Part shown: positions 18,874 through 28,729 of the stretch, piece by piece
How the letters are laid out: every line of letters starts with the position of its first letter
Position numbering within the stretch: position 1 is the stretch's first letter
NCBI RefSeq assembly: GCF_004519405.1
Contig: NZ_SGWI01000003.1
Span: forward strand, 372,001 to 436,000
Direction of reading: 5' to 3'
DNA: 64,000 nt
DNA from: Pseudomonas sp. BCA17
GTDB taxonomy: Bacteria > Pseudomonadota > Gammaproteobacteria > Pseudomonadales > Pseudomonadaceae
Program-made: the position numbers and the translations under genes
The notes under the pieces: generated by a model
Told to the model about the DNA's origin: nothing
Databases searched by the model: none
Seen by the model: the letters and a program-made list of their open reading frames with translations, nothing else

Positions 18874-20856
18874 ATGACCACTCTTGCATACCGAAGAGAC
18901 ATCGACGGGCTGCGTGCCATTGCTGTCCTCGCTGTCGTGTTGTTTCACTTCGGCGTTCCTGGCGTTACCGGCGGTTTTGTCGGTGTTGACGTATTTTTCG
19001 TCATTTCCGGATTTCTGATCACTTCCATTATCTGGCGCGAACGCCAGGCGGGGCGTTTCAGTTTCATCGACTTCTGGGCGCGCCGTGCCCGACGCATCCT
19101 GCCGGCGCTGTTCGTGATGATGGCCGCGACGTTGGCGGTGGGCTGGTTTCTGCTGGCACCCAAGGACTATGAGGAGTTGGGGCGCTCCGCGCACTATCAG
19201 GTGATATTCACGTCTAACCTGCTGTTTTCCCGGCAGCATGGTTACTTCGATGCGTCTTCCGACATCAAGCCCTTGCTGCACACGTGGTCGCTGGCCGTGG
19301 AGGAGCAGTTCTACATTTTCTTCCCGCTGTTGCTGACGTTGCTCTCAAGCCGCTTGAAACACTGGCGCGTGGCACTCTTCGGTGTATTGCTGGCGTCGTT
19401 TGGCATGAGCGTCTGGGCGGTGTCCCATGAGCCACAAAAGGCGTTCTTCCTGTTGCATCTGCGAGCCTGGGAACTGCTGGCCGGTGCCATGCTTGCGGTA
19501 CTGCCCATGCGCGACTGGCGGGCCTCGCCGGCCCTGGCTCAAGGGGTCAGCCTGGTTTCCCTGGCATTGATCCTGATCGCGGTGTTCGGTTTCGACGCAA
19601 CCACGCCGTTCCCAGGCGCCACCGCGCTGCTGCCGGTGCTGGGCGTGGTCGGGTTGATCTGGGCCAACGGCCAGCAGTACACCTGGGTCGGACGACTGTT
19701 GAGTTCGCGGGTGATGGTGGGCATCGGGCTGATCTCTTATTCCTGGTACCTGTGGCACTGGCCGGTGTTCGTCTATGCCACCTACGCCGCAGTGGATGGT
19801 TTGAGCCCACTGGAGCTGGCTGGGCTGATGTTGCTTTCATTGGTACTGGGCTACCTGTCATGGCGCTTTGTGGAAGCACCGTTCCGGGAAAAACGCTTGC
19901 TCGCCGGACGCAAGGCGATCCTGGCTGCTGCCGGCGCCGGCATCCTGTGCCTTGGCCTGACCGGTGTGGCGATTCGCACATCCGACGGTGTGCCTTCACG
20001 CCTGTCCGAACAAGCGCTGCAGTTTGCCCGGGCCAAGACATGGAGCCCGGAGCTGCTGGCCTGCATGGCGGATAAGGACACGCCCGACGAGCGGCTGTTC
20101 TGCCACTTCGGCCCTAAAGATGGCTCGTTATCGGCTCTGGTATGGGGCGACAGCCATGCCACTGCGTTGATTCCGGCCCTCAAAGAGGGCGCCAAGCGCC
20201 ACGATATCAGCCTGGTCGAAGCCAGCTTTGCAGGTTGCATACCCTTGGATGGCCTGGAAAATATTGCCCGGTGCGCGCATTTCAACCAGCGCGTCGAGAA
20301 GGCGATGACCGAGCAACGCTTCAGCGATGTAGTGCTGGCGGCGCGTTGGAGCCTGTACCTTTACGGGCAGATGTCGGGTGACACGGAGCATGCGCTCAAG
20401 GACCCCGCCACCGGCAAGTACGTACGTGCCGTCGCCGAACAACGGTTTGCCGAAGGCCTGCGCGAGCGCATCCGTGGGTTGCGTGCGGCCGGGCATCGGG
20501 TCTGGCTGGTCAAGGAAGTGCCGCTGCAGGAAATCATCGTGCCTTACCGCCTCAGTCGCCTGGCGATGATGAACCGCCCAGTGGACGGCGAGGGGCTCGC
20601 CCTGGCGGAACACACCAAGCGTCAGGCGTTCATTACCGGGCTGTTTGACCAACTGGCTGCCGCCGATAGCGGCGTGGCAGTGCTGGACCCTGCGCCATTG
20701 CTGTGCGGTGCCGATAGGTTGTGCCGGGTAGAGCTCAATGGCCAGTCGTTGTACACCGACGACAACCATATCTCCGACGTAGGCGCCCGGCACATTGAAG
20801 CCTTCCTGGAACCTCTGTTCCGTTCGCTGCAATCACGGGGGCTGACGGCCAATTAA
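18874..20856 (+). CDS. Acyltransferase 3 / SGNH-fused O-antigen acetylase
   Basis: A 660-residue OafA-type protein. The N-terminal acyltransferase-3 membrane domain begins [22 protein letters not shown] (5-26) and contains the family [11 protein letters not shown] segment and about ten helices to residue 370. The periplasmic C-terminal SGNH domain has the GDSHA block ([10 protein letters not shown]). It transfers acetyl groups from a cytoplasmic donor to a surface polysaccharide, probably O antigen. ATG 18874 fits the family N-terminus; a GTG 72 bases upstream is possible. It stands alone between rho and ubiD, a conserved Pseudomonas position. Confidence 0.9.
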   Translation: MTTLAYRRDIDGLRAIAVLAVVLFHFGVPGVTGGFVGVDVFFVISGFLITSIIWRERQAGRFSFIDFWARRARRILPALFVMMAATLAVGWFLLAPKDYEELGRSAHYQVIFTSNLLFSRQHGYFDASSDIKPLLHTWSLAVEEQFYIFFPLLLTLLSSRLKHWRVALFGVLLASFGMSVWAVSHEPQKAFFLLHLRAWELLAGAMLAVLPMRDWRASPALAQGVSLVSLALILIAVFGFDATTPFPGATALLPVLGVVGLIWANGQQYTWVGRLLSSRVMVGIGLISYSWYLWHWPVFVYATYAAVDGLSPLELAGLMLLSLVLGYLSWRFVEAPFREKRLLAGRKAILAAAGAGILCLGLTGVAIRTSDGVPSRLSEQALQFARAKTWSPELLACMADKDTPDERLFCHFGPKDGSLSALVWGDSHATALIPALKEGAKRHDISLVEASFAGCIPLDGLENIARCAHFNQRVEKAMTEQRFSDVVLAARWSLYLYGQMSGDTEHALKDPATGKYVRAVAEQRFAEGLRERIRGLRAAGHRVWLVKEVPLQEIIVPYRLSRLAMMNRPVDGEGLALAEHTKRQAFITGLFDQLAAADSGVAVLDPAPLLCGADRLCRVELNGQSLYTDDNHISDVGARHIEAFLEPLFRSLQSRGLTAN

Positions 20857-20915
20857 GCTGCCAGCCGCCCTCAGAGCAGGTAGGATGTACGCCTATTTTA
20901 CGGGTGGCATGGTTA

Positions 20916-22382
20916 ATGAAATTCAAGGATCTTCGGGATTTCGTGCAGCAACTTGAGCAGCGCGGAGAGTTGAAACGTATCCAGATGCCGATTTCCCCGG
21001 TGCTGGAAATGACTGAGATTTGCGACCGCACCTTGCGTAACAAGGGCCCGGCGCTGCTGTTCGAGAAGCCGACCGGGTTTGATATCCCGGTGCTTGGCAA
21101 CCTGTTCGGCACACCCGAGCGCGTGGCCTTTGGCATGGGCGCCGAGTCGGTCAGCGAGCTGCGCGAAATCGGCAAGCTGCTGGCCTTCCTCAAAGAGCCC
21201 GAGCCACCGAAGGGCTTGAAGGATGCCTGGTCGAAACTGCCGATCTTCCGCAAGATCATTGCCATGGCGCCCAAAGTGGTCAAGGACGCGGTCTGCCAGG
21301 AAGTGGTCATCGAAGGCGATGATGTCGACCTGGCCATGCTGCCGGTGCAGACCTGCTGGCCCGGCGACGTCGGTCCGCTGATCACCTGGGGTCTGACCGT
21401 CACCAAAGGCCCGAACAAAGACCGCCAGAACCTTGGTATCTACCGTCAGCAAGTGATCGGCCGCAACAAGGTCATCATGCGTTGGTTGAGCCACCGTGGC
21501 GGCGCCCTGGATTTCCGTGAGTGGTGCGAAAAACACCCGGGCAAGCCGTTCCCGGTCTCCGTGGCTCTGGGCGCTGACCCGGCGACCATCCTGGGCGCGG
21601 TAACTCCGGTGCCCGACAGCTTGTCCGAATACGCCTTTGCCGGTCTGCTGCGCGGTAACCGCACCGAACTGGTGAAGTGCCGTGGCAATGACCTGCAAGT
21701 ACCGGCCACTGCGGAAATCATTCTTGAAGGCGTGATTCATCCGGGCGAAATGGCCGATGAAGGCCCCTACGGCGACCACACCGGTTACTACAACGAAGTC
21801 GACAGCTTCCCGGTGTTCACCGTGGAGCGCATCACTCACCGGATCAAGCCGATCTATCACAGCACGTACACCGGCCGTCCGCCGGATGAGCCGGCCATTC
21901 TCGGCGTGGCACTCAACGAAGTGTTCGTGCCGATCCTGCAAAAACAATTTCCGGAAATCACCGACTTCTACCTGCCGCCGGAAGGCTGCTCGTATCGCAT
22001 GGCCGTCGTGACCATGAAAAAGTCGTACCCAGGCCATGCCAAGCGGGTAATGCTGGGTGTGTGGTCGTTTTTGCGACAGTTCATGTACACCAAGTTCGTT
22101 ATCGTCACCGACGACGACATCAATGCCCGCGACTGGAACGACGTGATCTGGGCCATCACCACGCGCATGGACCCCAAGCGCGATACGGTGATGATCGATA
22201 ATACGCCGATCGATTACCTCGACTTCGCCTCGCCGGTATCGGGCCTGGGGTCGAAGATGGGGCTGGATGCCACCCACAAATGGCCGGGTGAAACCACCCG
22301 CGAGTGGGGCCGTGTAATCGTCAAGGATGAAGCCGTCACTGCCCGTGTCGATGCGATCTGGAAAGAATTGGGAATAGATTGA
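20916..22382 (+). CDS. ubiD: 4-hydroxy-3-polyprenylbenzoate decarboxylase
   Basis: A 488-residue prenyl-FMN-dependent decarboxylase of ubiquinone synthesis. Visible signatures are the [17 protein letters not shown] start, the prFMN/metal segments [17 protein letters not shown] and the catalytic E(x)nE region [16 protein letters not shown] 20916 is used; an in-frame GTG four codons earlier is less likely. It overlaps the flavin reductase gene by one base (TGATG), so the two are coupled. The same ubiD-fre adjacency is known in E. coli. Confidence 0.97.
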   Translation: MKFKDLRDFVQQLEQRGELKRIQMPISPVLEMTEICDRTLRNKGPALLFEKPTGFDIPVLGNLFGTPERVAFGMGAESVSELREIGKLLAFLKEPEPPKGLKDAWSKLPIFRKIIAMAPKVVKDAVCQEVVIEGDDVDLAMLPVQTCWPGDVGPLITWGLTVTKGPNKDRQNLGIYRQQVIGRNKVIMRWLSHRGGALDFREWCEKHPGKPFPVSVALGADPATILGAVTPVPDSLSEYAFAGLLRGNRTELVKCRGNDLQVPATAEIILEGVIHPGEMADEGPYGDHTGYYNEVDSFPVFTVERITHRIKPIYHSTYTGRPPDEPAILGVALNEVFVPILQKQFPEITDFYLPPEGCSYRMAVVTMKKSYPGHAKRVMLGVWSFLRQFMYTKFVIVTDDDINARDWNDVIWAITTRMDPKRDTVMIDNTPIDYLDFASPVSGLGSKMGLDATHKWPGETTREWGRVIVKDEAVTARVDAIWKELGID

Positions 22383-23350
22383 TGCGTGTAACCCTGCAAC
22401 CTTCCGGCGCGGTGCTGGAGCTGGTCCCTGGCGAGCGAATCCTCGAAGGCGCGCGCCGCCTCGGCTACGAGTGCCCCCAGGCCTGTCGCAACGGCGTGTG
22501 CCATGTGTGTGCGGCGCTGTTGGTGGAGGGCCGGGTACAGCAGGCCGGCGAGGTACGTGACCATGGTGAGTTTTACACTTGCATCGCCGAACCGCTGGAA
22601 GATTGCATTGTGTTGTGGGATGGCGTGCTGGCGCCGGGAGAGTTGCCGTTGCGCAAATTGTCGTGCCAGTTGAGTGAGTGCGTGGAAGTGGGCGGCGATG
22701 TATGGCGTGTCCGCCTGCGTGCGCCGGCCGGCAAGGCGGTGCGTTACCACGCCGGCCAGTACCTGATGATCGAGCGGGAGAACGGTGAGAAATCGGCATT
22801 CTCCCTGGCTTCAGCACCCCACGCCGGGCGCGATCTGGAGCTGCATGTACTGGCCCGTGAGGACAGTGCCCGCAACCTGCTGGAACAATTGCAGCGCAAC
22901 CAGATGGCGCGCGTCGAGCTGCCATTTGGTGACACCCACCTGGCCGAGTTGCCCGACGGGCCACTGGTGCTGATTGCCGCCGGCACCGGCATGGCGCAGA
23001 TGCACAGCCTGATCGAGCATTGCCGTGCCTCCGGCTTCAAGCACCCGGTGCATCTCTATTGGGGCGTGCGTCGCCCGGAAGACTTCTACGAAATCGAACA
23101 CTGGGCACAGTGGCAGCAACTGCCCAACCTGTTCCTGCACAAGGTTGTCAGCGACCTGTGCGGCTGGGAAGGGCGCTGCGGGTTGCTGCACGAAGCCGTA
23201 TGTGAGGACATTGCCGACCTCAAGACCGTACATGTCTACGCCAGCGGCTCGCCGGCCATGATCTATGGCACTTTGGATGCGCTGGTCGACGCCGGTATGG
23301 ATGCGCATCAGATGCGTGCCGACGTGTTTGCCTACGCACCTCGCCCTTAA
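22382..23350 (+). CDS. Fe-S flavin reductase (ferredoxin-NAD(P)H reductase, Fre-like)
   Basis: A 322-residue three-domain electron-transfer protein. It has an N-terminal plant-type 2Fe-2S ferredoxin domain (cysteines 35, 40, 43 and 67), an FAD domain with the RxxS-type GEKSAFSLASAP segment, and an NAD(P)H domain (VLIAAGTGMAQMHSL). It is related to CDP-6-deoxy-glucoseen reductases. Coupled to ubiD, it may supply reduced flavin for prenyl-FMN formation, replacing the short Fre found next to ubiD in E. coli; that role is inference. Its 3' end overlaps the next, convergent gene by 4 bases. Confidence 0.88.
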   Translation: MRVTLQPSGAVLELVPGERILEGARRLGYECPQACRNGVCHVCAALLVEGRVQQAGEVRDHGEFYTCIAEPLEDCIVLWDGVLAPGELPLRKLSCQLSECVEVGGDVWRVRLRAPAGKAVRYHAGQYLMIERENGEKSAFSLASAPHAGRDLELHVLAREDSARNLLEQLQRNQMARVELPFGDTHLAELPDGPLVLIAAGTGMAQMHSLIEHCRASGFKHPVHLYWGVRRPEDFYEIEHWAQWQQLPNLFLHKVVSDLCGWEGRCGLLHEAVCEDIADLKTVHVYASGSPAMIYGTLDALVDAGMDAHQMRADVFAYAPRP

Positions 23351-23811
23351 AAGCGCACGCCGGCCGTCAGCATCGCTGCATTGAAGCCGAGCAATACGAA
23401 CTCACTGGCGACCGGGCCGGCATGCACGCCCACTGAAGGAATGATCGCCGGTGCCACGCCAAATTTGTTGAGCGGGATCTTGTCGCGGTATTGGCCGCGA
23501 TAACCCTGGAGTGCGCCCGCCGTCACCTTCACATAGAGCGGTGAATCAGCAATGTCGTAGCGCTTGCCGGCGTAGACATAGTAAGAACGCTGGCTGAACG
23601 AGTTACGAAACGTTGCTGCGCCATACACCTGCCCTGACGCTTCATTGCGCTCCAGGTTGATCAAATCCTGATGATTATTGTGCTGTGGGTCCGGTGAAAA
23701 ATGCCGGGTGTACAGGCTGGTCTGTGCGTACCAGAAGCCTTTTTCGTCTTCGGTGGCCAGCGCTGTCGCGGCCGGCGCCAATAGCAGCAGGCTGGTAAAA
23801 AGGTATTTCAT
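23347..23811 (-). CDS. Small exported beta-barrel-like protein of unknown function
   Basis: A 154-residue protein with a clear signal peptide (MKYLFTSLLLLAPAATALA, cleaved near 20). The mature chain has alternating aromatic and polar strands (WYAQTSLYTRHF, QRSYYVYAGKRYD, LYVKVTAGALQGY) and ends in GVRF, a terminal aromatic as in outer-membrane barrels. The late segment IPLNKFGVAPAIIPSVGVHAGP resembles in layout the IPLPxLLPLxSVGYGP stretch of PagP, but catalytic identity is not shown. I recall homologues carrying a glycerol-phosphate transporter name, which this size and topology do not support. ATG 23811 is chosen for the signal peptide. Confidence 0.6.
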   Translation of the reverse strand: MKYLFTSLLLLAPAATALATEDEKGFWYAQTSLYTRHFSPDPQHNNHQDLINLERNEASGQVYGAATFRNSFSQRSYYVYAGKRYDIADSPLYVKVTAGALQGYRGQYRDKIPLNKFGVAPAIIPSVGVHAGPVASEFVLLGFNAAMLTAGVRF

Positions 23812-23937
23812 GGTTCGACCTCGGTAGTCGTTTGAAGGGGCGGCTAGGGTGGGTCGCTGAACGTCTACAGTTTGACGGTTGGCGTTCCGAGTGGCCTGAA
23901 CCTGAGCTGAAAGCAAGGTTGCCTATGCTTATGCAAT

Positions 23938-24011
23938 TTGGTTATTTTTTCAGTAGGAGAGATCTTATTAAGCTATAAGCAACGGACTACCGACTTTCTT
24001 CCAATAACCAA
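23938..24011. promoter_or_regulatory. Inverted repeats upstream of the TonB receptor gene
   Basis: TTGGTTATT (23938-23946) recurs inverted as AATAACCAA (24003-24011). Between them lies CTTAT-N6-ATAAG (23964-23979), a perfect inverted repeat. This AT-rich island, 85-155 bases before the receptor ATG, is the likely promoter and operator region. No Fur box is evident. Confidence 0.4.
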
Positions 24012-24094
24012 TAAATGACCGCCACCGCCGCCAGCCGGATCGATCGCAAGAACTCGGAGCATTGAAGTTCCGGGTAGATTCCAAGGGGAGCGGT

Positions 24095-26482
24095 ATGGGG
24101 AGCTACAAGAAGCACGCGCTGTACACAGCGATTTTGTCGGCCAATTTGCTGACCGCTGTGGGATTCAACTCAGCCCTGGCGGCCGAAACACCCGCCGCCG
24201 AGGCACCCAGACTGGACACCGTGATCGTCACCGGCACCCGCGCCCAAGAGCGCACCGCCAGTGCATCACTGTCGCCTGTCGACGTAATTTCCGGCGAAGC
24301 CCTGCGCAGCACCGGCTCCGATGAGTTGGGAGCGGTACTCGCGCGGTTGATTCCATCGATCAACTTCCCCCGTCCGAGCCTGGTGGATGGTGCCGAGCTG
24401 GTGCGCCCGGCGCAGCTACGCGGCCTGTCGCCGGATCAAGTACTGGTGCTGGTCAATGGTAAACGCCGTCATACCAGCGCTTTCGTCAATCTTGGCGGTG
24501 CCGTGGGGCGTGGCTCGGCACCGGCGGATTTGAATGCGATCCCGCTGTCGGCGGTAGACCATATCGAAGTGCTGCGCGATGGCGCGTCCGCCCGCTACGG
24601 CTCGGATGCGATTGCCGGGGTGATCAACGTGATCCTCAAGCACGCTGACCACGGCGGTTCGATCTCCAGCAAGTTCGGTGAGTACAAAAAAGGCGATGGT
24701 ATCCAGCGCAACCTCAGCGGCAACACCGGGCTGGCGCTGGGCGATAACGGCTTTATCAACCTCTCGGGCGAAGGGGCCGACAACGATTACACCAACCGCG
24801 CCGGCCATGATTTACGGCCCGGCAGCGTAGGCTCCACGACTTATGGCCAGCGCGTGTTCCGCCAGGGCGAGCCGGCTACTGATGAAGGCAAGTTCCAGTT
24901 CAACGCCGAATACGCTTTCAGCGATGCGGCCGAACTCTACAGCTTCGGCGGCTACAGCAAGCGGCGCGGCGAGACGGCGGCGTTCTACCGGGCGAGCAAT
25001 GCGTCCAACAACATTGCAACGCTCAACCCTAATGGCTACCTGCCGTTGATCAAAGGCAACCTGGAAGACACCTCGTTGGTCGTCGGCTTACGCGGCTTAC
25101 TGGCCTACGATTGGCATTACGACCTGTCGGCCAACTACGGCAAGAACCAGTACGAACTGGGCACCGAGACCATCAACACCTCTCTCGGCCTGGCCACACC
25201 GCGCAAATTCAACAATGGCACCCTGAGCAACGATCAGCGCCAAGTCAGCCTGGACCTGTCCCGTGAGTTCGATGTGGGCTTCTTGCCCTATCCCGTCTCG
25301 GTGGCTTTTGGCGGCGAATACCTGCGCCAGGGTTATCAAATCGAAGCGGGCGAGCCGGCGTCCTACTATCAGACCGGCAGTTCGGGCCTCGGTGGGTTCC
25401 GTGATGCCGACGCCGGCAGTACCTCCCGTCACAACTGGGCCCAATACCTGGACCTGGAAACCCAGTTCACCGAAAAACTCAGCGCCTCGGCCGCTGTGCG
25501 GCATGAGGATTACAGCGACTTCGGCTCCAATGTCAGCGGCTCGCTTTCAGCCCGTTATGACTTCACCTCGCAAGTGGCGTTGCGCGGTAGCCTCTCCAAC
25601 GGCTTCCGCGCGCCGTCCCTGGCCCAACAGAACTTTGCCTACACCTCATCGCAGCTGATTGGCAGCACCATCCAGGAGGCCGGCACCTTCCCGGCCAATA
25701 GCCAAGTCGCCCGCCTGCTCGGCGCCGAAGACCTGAAGCCTGAGAAATCGCGCAACTACAGTCTCGGCCTGGTGTTGGAGCCTGCCGATGACCTGACCGT
25801 GACGCTTGATGTGTACCGCATCGATATCCGTGACCGCATCAGCCTGTCGTCCAACCTCAACCTGAACCCGGCGACTATCGCCTACCTGCAAGCCAACGGT
25901 GTCGGCAACATCAACTACACCAGCGCCCGTTACTTCACCAACGCTACCGATACCAGCACTGACGGCGTCGATCTGGTGGCCAACTACCGCTATCTATTTG
26001 ATAACGGCATTCGCTGGAACAGCACCGTCGGCTACAACTACAACCACACCAAGGTCACCGATGTGAAAGCCAACCCGGCGATTCTGGACAGTCTGGGAGC
26101 CAACCTGGTGCGGGTAGACCGTCGTGAGCGCATCGGTTTGCTCGGCGATACCACACCGCAGCACAAACTGAGCCTGGGTAACGATTTCACCTATGGCAAC
26201 TGGGCGCTGCACAGCAACCTGGTGCGTTACGGCGAGTTCACCAGTTACCAGGCGGACAAGGTCAACGACCAAACCTTCAAGGCCGCCTGGGTGCTCGACC
26301 TGTCGGCGGACTACAAGTTGAAGAACTGGACCTTCACCCTGGGTGGCGACAACATCACCGACAAATACCCGGAGAAGGTCAACGCTTACGCCAGCAGCGG
26401 CGGCAACCTCGCCTACAGCACTTTTTCGCCGTACGGTTACAGCGGCGCGTTTTATTACGGTAAAGTTGCTTACAACTGGTAA
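24095..26482 (+). CDS. TonB-dependent outer-membrane receptor
   Basis: A 795-residue receptor. A signal peptide ends near SALAA (30). The TonB-box-like region is DTVIVTGTRAQE (about 41-52). The plug domain (SPVDVISGEALRSTG to YGSDAIAGVINVILK) is followed by a 22-strand barrel ending FYYGKVAYNW, with the terminal aromatic expected of barrels. It imports a scarce ligand using TonB energy. The ligand is unknown: no siderophore genes, sigma/anti-sigma pair or Fur box is nearby. ATG 24095 follows AAGGGGAG; a TTG 33 bases upstream lacks such a site. An AT-rich upstream palindrome suggests specific regulation. Confidence 0.92.
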   Translation: MGSYKKHALYTAILSANLLTAVGFNSALAAETPAAEAPRLDTVIVTGTRAQERTASASLSPVDVISGEALRSTGSDELGAVLARLIPSINFPRPSLVDGAELVRPAQLRGLSPDQVLVLVNGKRRHTSAFVNLGGAVGRGSAPADLNAIPLSAVDHIEVLRDGASARYGSDAIAGVINVILKHADHGGSISSKFGEYKKGDGIQRNLSGNTGLALGDNGFINLSGEGADNDYTNRAGHDLRPGSVGSTTYGQRVFRQGEPATDEGKFQFNAEYAFSDAAELYSFGGYSKRRGETAAFYRASNASNNIATLNPNGYLPLIKGNLEDTSLVVGLRGLLAYDWHYDLSANYGKNQYELGTETINTSLGLATPRKFNNGTLSNDQRQVSLDLSREFDVGFLPYPVSVAFGGEYLRQGYQIEAGEPASYYQTGSSGLGGFRDADAGSTSRHNWAQYLDLETQFTEKLSASAAVRHEDYSDFGSNVSGSLSARYDFTSQVALRGSLSNGFRAPSLAQQNFAYTSSQLIGSTIQEAGTFPANSQVARLLGAEDLKPEKSRNYSLGLVLEPADDLTVTLDVYRIDIRDRISLSSNLNLNPATIAYLQANGVGNINYTSARYFTNATDTSTDGVDLVANYRYLFDNGIRWNSTVGYNYNHTKVTDVKANPAILDSLGANLVRVDRRERIGLLGDTTPQHKLSLGNDFTYGNWALHSNLVRYGEFTSYQADKVNDQTFKAAWVLDLSADYKLKNWTFTLGGDNITDKYPEKVNAYASSGGNLAYSTFSPYGYSGAFYYGKVAYNW

Positions 26483-26509
26483 TACACAGGAGGCGCACTG
26501 CTTTTCGCC

Positions 26510-27166
26510 ATGACCGCCATTGAAACCGATCTTTTGCAATTGGCTTACCCTCCGCGGCTCGATCTTGGGCCGCAACTCACTCACGAACAGTTGATGAGCT
26601 CCATGCAGGCCACTATGGCTCGGCATAAGGGAGGGCCGGTCTGGCTATTTGCTTACGGTTCGCTGATCTGGCGCCCTGAATGTTCGTCGACCGAACGGGT
26701 GCGGGCGCGGGTCCACGGTTATCACCGGGGCTTGTACCTGTGGTCGCACGAGCACCGCGGCACCCCGGAGTTGCCGGGGTTGGTGTTTGGCCTGGATCGC
26801 GGTGGTTCCTGCAGCGGGTTTGCCTACCGCTTGCCGGAAGATCAATTGGAAGCTTCGTTGTACGCCCTGTGGCAGCGCGAAATGCCTTACCCCTCGTACC
26901 GGCCGCATTGGCTCAGTTGCCGCCTGGAAGATGGCAGCCAGGTACAGGCGTTGGGGTTTGTGTTGGAGCGGCATTTGCCCAGTTACGCCGGCAACTTGCC
27001 CGATATCGTGCTCAATCATGTGCTGCAAAGCGCTTGCGGGCGTTACGGCACCACTCGCGATTATGTCGAGCAGACCGTGAACGCCCTGCGTAGCCACGCC
27101 ATGCCAGACAAGAATCTGGAGGCGCGGCTCAAGCGTTGTGCCAAGGATTGCTTAGGCGGCAGCTGA
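26510..27166 (+). CDS. chaC: Gamma-glutamylcyclotransferase ChaC
   Basis: A 218-residue glutathione-specific gamma-glutamylcyclotransferase, converting glutathione to 5-oxoproline and Cys-Gly. The family loop FAYGSLIW is at 47-54 (YGSL 49-52) and the catalytic glutamate is in [10 protein letters not shown] (E124). The N-terminal 40 residues are an extra helix region. The AGGAGG upstream is 16 bases from the ATG, further than usual. It lies 27 bases after the TonB receptor gene and might share its transcript. It overlaps glpT tail-to-tail by 15 bp. Confidence 0.9.
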   Translation: MTAIETDLLQLAYPPRLDLGPQLTHEQLMSSMQATMARHKGGPVWLFAYGSLIWRPECSSTERVRARVHGYHRGLYLWSHEHRGTPELPGLVFGLDRGGSCSGFAYRLPEDQLEASLYALWQREMPYPSYRPHWLSCRLEDGSQVQALGFVLERHLPSYAGNLPDIVLNHVLQSACGRYGTTRDYVEQTVNALRSHAMPDKNLEARLKRCAKDCLGGS

Positions 27167-28501
27167 CCGCGCCTCGCTGACACTGTTGGTGTGCCACAGC
27201 GTTGGAATAAGGAACGCGATGGCCAATAGGCACGCGCCCACCAACAACACAAACCCACCATTCCAGCCGAAATGGTCAACGGTGTAGCCCATGGCGGCGC
27301 TCGCCGCCACCGAACCACCCAGGTAACCGAACAGCCCCGTGAAGCCCGCAGCGGTTCCCGCGGCTTTTTTCGGTGCCAGTTCCAGCGCCTGCAGGCCGAT
27401 CAGCATCACCGGGCCATAGATCAGGAAGCCAATGGAGAACAGCGCAATCATGTCGATGGTTGGGTTGCCTGGCGGGTTGAGCCAGTAAACCAGAGTCGCC
27501 ACGGTCACCAGCGCCATGAACACCACGCCGGTCAGGCCGCGGTTTCCACGGAAGATCTTGTCCGACATCCAGCCGCACAGCAGCGTGCCGGGAATACCGG
27601 CCCACTCATAGAAGAAGTACGCCCACGAGGTTTTATCCACGTCGAAGTGCTTGGCTTCCTTGAGGTAAGTCGGTGCCCAGTCCAGTACGCCGTAGCGCAG
27701 CAGGTAGACAAACACGTTGGCGAAGGCGATGTACCACAGCATTTTGTTGCGCAGCACGTACTTGACGAAGATTTCCTTGGCGCTGAATTCTTCTTCGTGG
27801 CTGGCGCTGTAGCCTTCCGGGTAATCGTTCTTGTATTGCTCGATGGGCGGCAGGCCCACCGATTGCGGGGTATCGCGCATGGTGATGAAGGCGAAGGCCG
27901 CCACCAGCAATGCGACGGTGGCCGGGACATAGAACGCCGCGTGCCAGTCGTTGAACCAGGCCATGCCCAGCAGAAACAGCGGGCCGATCATGCCGCCGCC
28001 GACGTTATGCGCCACGTTCCACACCGACACCACGCGGCCGCGTTCTTTCTGCGACCACCAGTGCACCATGGTCCGCCCGCTGGGTGGCCAGCCCATGCCC
28101 TGCGCCCAGCCGTTGATGAACAGTAGAATGAACATCATGGTCACGCTGGACGTGGCCCAAGGTGCGAAACCGAAAATGAACATCACCCCCGCTGAAACCA
28201 GCAGGCCGAAGGTCAGGAAGTAGCGCGGGTTGGAGCGGTCGGACACCAGGCCCATCAGGAACTTGGACAAGCCGTAGGCAATCGCGATGGCCGACATCGC
28301 CAGGCCCAGTTCGCCACGGGTATAACCCTCGTCGATCAGGTAGGGCATGGCCAGGGAGAAGTTTTTGCGCAGCAGGTAGTACCCGGCGTAACCGAAGAAA
28401 ATACCGGCGAAAATCTGCCAGCGCAGCCGTCGGTAGGTACTGTCTATTTTTTCTTCAGGCAGGGGCGCCTGGTGTGCGGCAGGACGAAAGAAAGCAAACA
28501 T
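27152..28501 (-). CDS. glpT: Glycerol-3-phosphate:phosphate antiporter
   Basis: A 449-residue major facilitator of the organophosphate:Pi antiporter family, twelve helices. Family signatures include the start [20 protein letters not shown], the loop SDRSNPRYF and the segment [21 protein letters not shown]. It imports sn-glycerol-3-phosphate (and fosfomycin) in exchange for phosphate. The Shine-Dalgarno GGAG is present. Upstream are a GlpR-type operator and a second site readable as a PHO box or a degenerate GlpR operator, suggesting control by glycerol-3-phosphate and perhaps phosphate. No glp metabolic gene is adjacent. Confidence 0.96.
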   Translation of the reverse strand: MFAFFRPAAHQAPLPEEKIDSTYRRLRWQIFAGIFFGYAGYYLLRKNFSLAMPYLIDEGYTRGELGLAMSAIAIAYGLSKFLMGLVSDRSNPRYFLTFGLLVSAGVMFIFGFAPWATSSVTMMFILLFINGWAQGMGWPPSGRTMVHWWSQKERGRVVSVWNVAHNVGGGMIGPLFLLGMAWFNDWHAAFYVPATVALLVAAFAFITMRDTPQSVGLPPIEQYKNDYPEGYSASHEEEFSAKEIFVKYVLRNKMLWYIAFANVFVYLLRYGVLDWAPTYLKEAKHFDVDKTSWAYFFYEWAGIPGTLLCGWMSDKIFRGNRGLTGVVFMALVTVATLVYWLNPPGNPTIDMIALFSIGFLIYGPVMLIGLQALELAPKKAAGTAAGFTGLFGYLGGSVAASAAMGYTVDHFGWNGGFVLLVGACLLAIAFLIPTLWHTNSVSEARSAAA

Positions 28502-28542
28502 TCAAGAGCTCCAAATTTCTTGTTTTGACTGCGGATGCGAAT

Positions 28543-28564
28543 GTTACAGTTTCGTTACCGAAAA
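28543..28564 (-). promoter_or_regulatory. Second operator-like site upstream of glpT (GlpR-like / PHO-like)
   Basis: On the + strand TTTCG-TTAC-CGAAA is a perfect inverted repeat, fitting the core of GlpR sites (TTCG-N4-CGAA). On the glpT strand 28560-28543 also reads CGGTAAC-GAAA-CTGTAAC, a 7-4-7 direct repeat resembling a PHO box. It ends about 42 bases before the ATG. No good -10 follows at PHO-box spacing. Confidence 0.4.
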
Positions 28565-28609
28565 TAGCATTGCCTCTTATCCGCAAACACACGAAAACGG
28601 AGCGATTGC

Positions 28610-28627
28610 ATGTTCTCTTACGAACAT
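28610..28627. promoter_or_regulatory. GlpR-type operator upstream of glpT
   Basis: ATGTTC-N6-GAACAT is a perfect palindrome with the arms and spacing of the enterobacterial GlpR operator (ATGTTCG-N4-CGAACAT). It lies about 110 bases upstream of glpT, whose product transports the GlpR inducer. Confidence 0.6.
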
Positions 28628-28684
28628 GTCGCTAATAGGTAAGTGTCGGTCGTGATTGGGGTCTTGTGAACATGGGGGGAGCCA

Positions 28685-28710
28685 ATGTGGGAGGGATCGT
28701 GCTCCCACAT
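28685..28710. repeat. Single REP hairpin
   Basis: ATGTGGGAG (28685-28693) and CTCCCACAT (28702-28710) form a perfect stem with an eight-base loop, matching one arm of the GTGGGAGGG REP class. It sits 20 bases after the 3' end of the quinone oxidoreductase gene and could act as its transcript end. Confidence 0.75.
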
Positions 28711-28729
28711 CTGACCGGTTTCACATCGG

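Noticed and set aside
27272..28126. Long plus-strand ORF opposite glpT
   Set aside because: It is a mirror of glpT codon structure in a GC-rich genome, with His/Gln-rich translation and no family match. The same reasoning removes other long antisense frames, such as those opposite ppk, ubiD, argA and the porin gene.
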